Shown piece by piece: positions 5,518-7,326 of a stretch of 7,326 nucleotides of DNA (the stretch's first letter is position 1; each line of letters begins with the position of its first letter). The notes under the pieces were generated by a model that was not told where the DNA came from, searched no databases, and worked only from the letters and a program-made list of their open reading frames with translations. Source of the DNA: Actinoplanes liguriensis (GTDB lineage: Bacteria > Actinomycetota > Actinomycetes > Mycobacteriales > Micromonosporaceae); assembly GCA_000715855.1 (NCBI GenBank), contig KL571256.1, forward strand, positions 19,707 through 27,032. Direction: 5' to 3'. The translations under genes were made by a program, and so were the position numbers.

Positions 5518-6402
5518 GTGCGCGGAATCCTCCTGGCCGGTGGCACCGGCTCCCGGCTCTGGCCGATCACGATGGCCATGTCGAAACAGCTGATGCCAAT
5601 TTTTGACAAACCGATGGTGTACTACCCGTTGACCACACTCGTCTCCGCCGGAATTCGGGAGATCCTGGTCATCACGACTCCCGAGGATCAACCGCATTTC
5701 GAGCGGTTGCTCGGTAACGGCAGCCGATTCGGTCTGTCCCTTTCTTATGCCGAACAACCGAAACCGGACGGGATCGCCCAGGCATTCCGGATCGGTCGCG
5801 ATTTCATCGGCGACGAGCCCGTCGCATTGATCCTCGGCGACAACATCTTCCACGGCGTCGGCCTCGGCCGGCAGCTCGCGCGCTTCGGCGAGCCGGACGG
5901 CGGGCGCGTCTTCGCCTACCCGGTGGCCGACCCCGAGCGGTACGGCGTCGTCGAGTTCGACGAGTCCGGCAAGGTGCTCTCGATCGAGGAGAAACCGGAG
6001 AAGCCGAGGTCCACGTACGTCGTTCCGGGCCTCTACTTCTACGATGCCGACGTGGTGGAGATCGCGGACGGGCTGGAGCCCAGCGCCCGGGGCGAGCTGG
6101 AGATCACCGCGGTGAACGAGGAGTACCGGCGCCGCGGCAAGCTCGACGTGACCGTGCTGGACCGGGGAACGGTCTGGCTGGACACCGGCACGTTCCAGTC
6201 GATGGTGCAGGCCTCGGAGTACGTCCGGGTGATCGAGGAGCGCCAGGGTCTGAAGATCGGCTGTGTCGAGGAGGCCGCGTGGCGGCTCGGCTTCGTCTCC
6301 GACGACGAGTTGCGGGAGCTGGCCCGTCCGTTGCTGAAGAGCGGCTACGGGGTCTACCTGGAGCGACTGCTGGAGACCGGCCCGTTCGGGGGAGCGCTGT
6401 GA
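5518..6402 (+). CDS. rfbA: Glucose-1-phosphate thymidylyltransferase (RmlA)
   Basis: This enzyme joins glucose-1-phosphate and dTTP to give dTDP-glucose and pyrophosphate, the entry step of dTDP-L-rhamnose synthesis; family members are commonly feedback-inhibited by dTDP-rhamnose. The product is 294 residues, the usual length. Motifs: the nucleotide-binding [13 protein letters not shown] (6-18), [17 protein letters not shown] (22-38), [11 protein letters not shown] (80-90), [10 protein letters not shown] (104-113; Asp108 a metal ligand), IEEKP (156-160), [10 protein letters not shown] (191-200) and VWLDTGT (219-225; Asp222 a second metal ligand). The GTG at 5518 gives the [16 protein letters not shown] start usual in actinobacterial homologues. 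No Shine-Dalgarno precedes it and a TAGTCT -10-like box is 6 nt upstream, suggesting leaderless translation. About a quarter of the codons in 5578-5840 end in A or T, far more than downstream. It overlaps rfbC by 4 bases. Confidence 0.96.
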   Translation: MRGILLAGGTGSRLWPITMAMSKQLMPIFDKPMVYYPLTTLVSAGIREILVITTPEDQPHFERLLGNGSRFGLSLSYAEQPKPDGIAQAFRIGRDFIGDEPVALILGDNIFHGVGLGRQLARFGEPDGGRVFAYPVADPERYGVVEFDESGKVLSIEEKPEKPRSTYVVPGLYFYDADVVEIADGLEPSARGELEITAVNEEYRRRGKLDVTVLDRGTVWLDTGTFQSMVQASEYVRVIEERQGLKIGCVEEAAWRLGFVSDDELRELARPLLKSGYGVYLERLLETGPFGGAL

Positions 6403-7028
6403 AGATCCGGCCACTGAGCATCGAGGGCGCGTGGGAGATCACCCCCGTGCAGTACGGCGACGACCGCGGGACCTTCCTGGAGTGGTACCGCTTCGACCAC
6501 CTGGCCGATGTGGTCGGGCACCCGCTCGACCTGGCCCAGGCGAACCTTTCCACCTCCGCCCGCGGGGTGGTGCGCGGCGTGCACTTCGCCGACGTCCCGC
6601 CCGGCCAGGCCAAGTACGTGACGTGTGTCTCGGGCGCGGTCCTCGACGTGGTCGTGGACCTCCGCGCCGGCTCGCCGACCTTCGGCCAGTGGGAGACGGT
6701 CCGGCTGGACGACACCGACCGGCGGGCCGTTTACATCAGTGAAGGGCTCGGGCACGCGTTCTGCTCGCTGACCGAGGGCGCCGTCGTGACGTATCTCTGC
6801 TCGGCGACGTACCGGCCGGGCCACGAGCACGGGATCAACCCGCTCGACCCGGAGCTGGGCATCGTCTGGCCGGTCGAGACGGCGTTGCTGTCGCCGAAGG
6901 ACGCCGCCGCGCCGTCGCTGTCCGAGGCGCTCGCCACCGGCCTGCTGCCGCGCTACGACACGTGCCGTCACTACTTGGAAACAATGCGTCGAGATGGCGA
7001 CAGTCAATCGTTCGCCGCGAGCGATTGA
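6399..7028 (+). CDS. rfbC: dTDP-4-dehydrorhamnose 3,5-epimerase (RmlC)
   Basis: This cupin-fold enzyme epimerises C3 and C5 of dTDP-4-dehydro-6-deoxyglucose, the third step of dTDP-L-rhamnose synthesis. The product is 209 residues, marginally long because of a polar C-terminal tail. Recognisable residues are RGVVRGVHF (Arg59 and catalytic His62), Lys72 in GQAKYV, DVVVDLR (83-89), [10 protein letters not shown] (112-121, His119), the TYLC segment with Tyr132 in the position of the usual general acid, [10 protein letters not shown] (Tyr138, Glu143) and [11 protein letters not shown] (148-158). Presence of the Tyr favours a true 3,5-epimerase over a 3-only epimerase. The GTG at 6399 overlaps the rfbA stop (GTGA) and is preceded by GGGGGAG (6388-6394), a good ribosome binding site at short spacing. 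Its stop codon sits inside a 12-bp hairpin. Confidence 0.95.
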   Translation: MKIRPLSIEGAWEITPVQYGDDRGTFLEWYRFDHLADVVGHPLDLAQANLSTSARGVVRGVHFADVPPGQAKYVTCVSGAVLDVVVDLRAGSPTFGQWETVRLDDTDRRAVYISEGLGHAFCSLTEGAVVTYLCSATYRPGHEHGINPLDPELGIVWPVETALLSPKDAAAPSLSEALATGLLPRYDTCRHYLETMRRDGDSQSFAASD

Positions 7029-7029
7029 C
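7003..7029 (+). terminator. 12-bp hairpin spanning the rfbC stop, probable terminator
   Basis: Bases 7003-7014 (GTCAATCGTTCG) pair with 7018-7029 (CGAGCGATTGAC) over a 3-nt loop, with one G-U wobble at 7011/7021. The TGA of rfbC (7026-7028) lies in the right arm. There is no T-tract after it. Position and stem strength suggest termination of the rfbAC transcript or protection of its 3' end; terminators without a U-tract are frequent in actinomycetes. The arms also encode the last RfbC residues, which limits how freely the stem could evolve. Confidence 0.6.
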
Positions 7030-7182
7030 CTGCTCGGATCCACGTAGTATGGCCGCGGACTCCGAACTGGACGGACGCCTTTCATCCTCATCCGAACCGC
7101 CAATCGCGTCGGACGGAAAGGTGTAGCGCTGAACGGGTACGGTTCGGAAGTCTGTCTCATGTGTCCGGTGGGTTGCCCGCAT

Positions 7183-7206
7183 GTGATCGACCGATCACTC
7201 TAAGCT
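7183..7206 (+). promoter_or_regulatory. 16-bp palindrome beside a -10-like hexamer (possible operator/promoter)
   Basis: GTGATCGACCGATCAC (7183-7198) has perfect 7-bp arms around a 2-nt centre, the size and symmetry of a dimeric regulator site. It is followed by TAAGCT (7201-7206), which fits the TAnnnT -10 pattern. No good -35 stands at 16-18 nt. A transcript from here would start near 7213 and run toward the possible start at 7300. The regulator is unknown. Confidence 0.4.
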
Positions 7207-7230
7207 AGGCAAGTGCTTCGGCGCCTGAAT

Positions 7231-7251
7231 GGATCCGGGTTGTCCGGATTC
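7231..7251 (+). repeat. Hairpin in the possible leader before 7300
   Basis: GGATCCGG (7231-7238) pairs with CCGGATTC (7244-7251) over a 5-nt loop; six central pairs are perfect and one outer pair is G-U. It lies between the -10-like hexamer and the possible start codon, so it could fold in a 5' leader. No riboswitch class was recognised. Confidence 0.4.
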
Positions 7252-7299
7252 CCACTAATTCTCAGTAATGGATTGACCGCAGCCAATGGGGGCAGAGGC

Positions 7300-7315
7300 G
7301 TGCAGACAATCGAGT
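7300..7315 (+). CDS. Possible start of a next gene, cut by the contig end
   Basis: A GTG at 7300 follows GGGGG (7288-7292) at a 7-nt spacing and opens a frame reading MQTIE before the adapter-like bases begin at 7316. Five codons are too few to identify anything. It is listed only because the upstream stretch looks regulatory and faces this way. Confidence 0.25.
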
Positions 7316-7326
7316 CTGTCTCTTAT
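7316..7326. other. Nextera/Tn5 mosaic-end adapter remnant (assembly artefact)
   Basis: The final 11 bases, CTGTCTCTTAT, are identical to the first 11 of the 19-base mosaic end that appears as adapter read-through in tagmentation libraries (CTGTCTCTTATACACATCT). A perfect 11-base match ending exactly at the sequence edge is very unlikely by chance. These bases should be treated as non-genomic. Confidence 0.85.

Larger units (their letters stand above)
7029..7299. other. Non-coding structured stretch after rfbC
   Basis: This stretch lacks a convincing gene and is visibly less GC-rich than the coding DNA. It holds a nested imperfect stem (CCTTTC 7078-7083 with GAAAGG 7116-7121, enclosing TCCGA 7091-7095 with TCGGA 7109-7113), a 16-bp palindrome (7183-7198), a hairpin at 7231-7251 and an imperfect palindrome at 7252-7271. 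The only reading frame noticed, 25 codons from an ATG at 7049, lacks support. It is most likely the upstream regulatory region of a gene beginning at the right edge. Confidence 0.5.

Noticed and set aside
4495..6414. Long continuous leftward open frame extending rfbB upstream across the whole of rfbA
   Set aside because: The part beyond 5472 is antisense to rfbA, has shadow-frame composition, and the Rossmann strand of RfbB begins at the GTG at 5472.
7025..7050. TTGACC and TAGTAT as a near-consensus sigma-70 type promoter
   Set aside because: The spacer is only 14 bp, too short for a normal housekeeping promoter, and the -35 bases are part of the hairpin over the rfbC stop.
7049..7126. A 25-codon reading frame from ATG to TAG
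   Set aside because: No ribosome binding site, no recognisable motif, and it lies within the stem-forming region.
7303..7318. CAGAC/GTCTG inverted repeat at the right edge
   Set aside because: Part of the right arm belongs to the adapter-like tail.
7149..7322. 10-bp direct repeat AGTCTGTCTC at 7149-7158 and 7313-7322
   Set aside because: Most of the second copy consists of the adapter-like bases at the sequence end, so the repeat is not genomic.

Overview
The window is high-GC DNA with strongly G/C-biased third codon positions, GTG starts, stop/start overlaps and SD-poor starts. This points to an actinomycete. The style of the TPR-CHAT protein and of the dTDP-rhamnose enzymes would fit Micromonosporaceae (for example an Actinoplanes-like organism), but the genus is an inference. 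The last 11 bases (7316-7326) match the start of the Nextera/Tn5 mosaic-end adapter, so the right edge is probably an Illumina contig end with adapter still attached, and genomic sequence probably stops near 7315.

Left part (1-3507, all + strand). A 5'-truncated TPR-CHAT protein (1-2085) has TPR-like repeats of about 45 residues, a proline-rich linker built from a 45-bp tandem repeat, and a C-terminal CHAT domain. Both positions of the expected catalytic His/Cys dyad are substituted (Arg and Gly), so it looks like a pseudo-protease. Next comes a two-gene unit: an NmrA/SDR-type NAD(P)-binding oxidoreductase (2181-2920) broken by a single missing base near 2490, and a four-helix membrane protein (2917-3507) whose ATG overlaps its stop. 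A sequence closely resembling an ECF41 (SigJ-type) sigma factor promoter precedes the oxidoreductase, which fits the known preference of ECF41 factors for oxidoreductase/epimerase genes.

Middle and right part (3508-7028). This is a complete dTDP-L-rhamnose pathway, split into two divergent pairs around a 45-bp intergenic region. rfbB-rfbD run leftward (5472 to 3665) and rfbA-rfbC run rightward (5518 to 7028). Together the four enzymes turn glucose-1-phosphate and dTTP into dTDP-L-rhamnose: RfbA makes dTDP-glucose, RfbB the 4-keto-6-deoxy sugar, RfbC epimerises C3 and C5, and RfbD reduces C4. Each pair is translationally coupled by a stop/start overlap. The two outer starts have no well-placed Shine-Dalgarno sequence but have -10-like hexamers 6-8 nt upstream, suggesting back-to-back leaderless promoters. 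No glycosyltransferase is visible. Strong inverted repeats lie at both outer ends: 3540-3574 between the convergent units, and 7003-7029 across the rfbC stop codon.

The end (7029-7315) is a less GC-rich non-coding stretch with several hairpins and a 16-bp palindrome, possibly leading into a new gene at about 7300 that is cut off. No RNA gene, CRISPR array, IS element or phage gene was seen.
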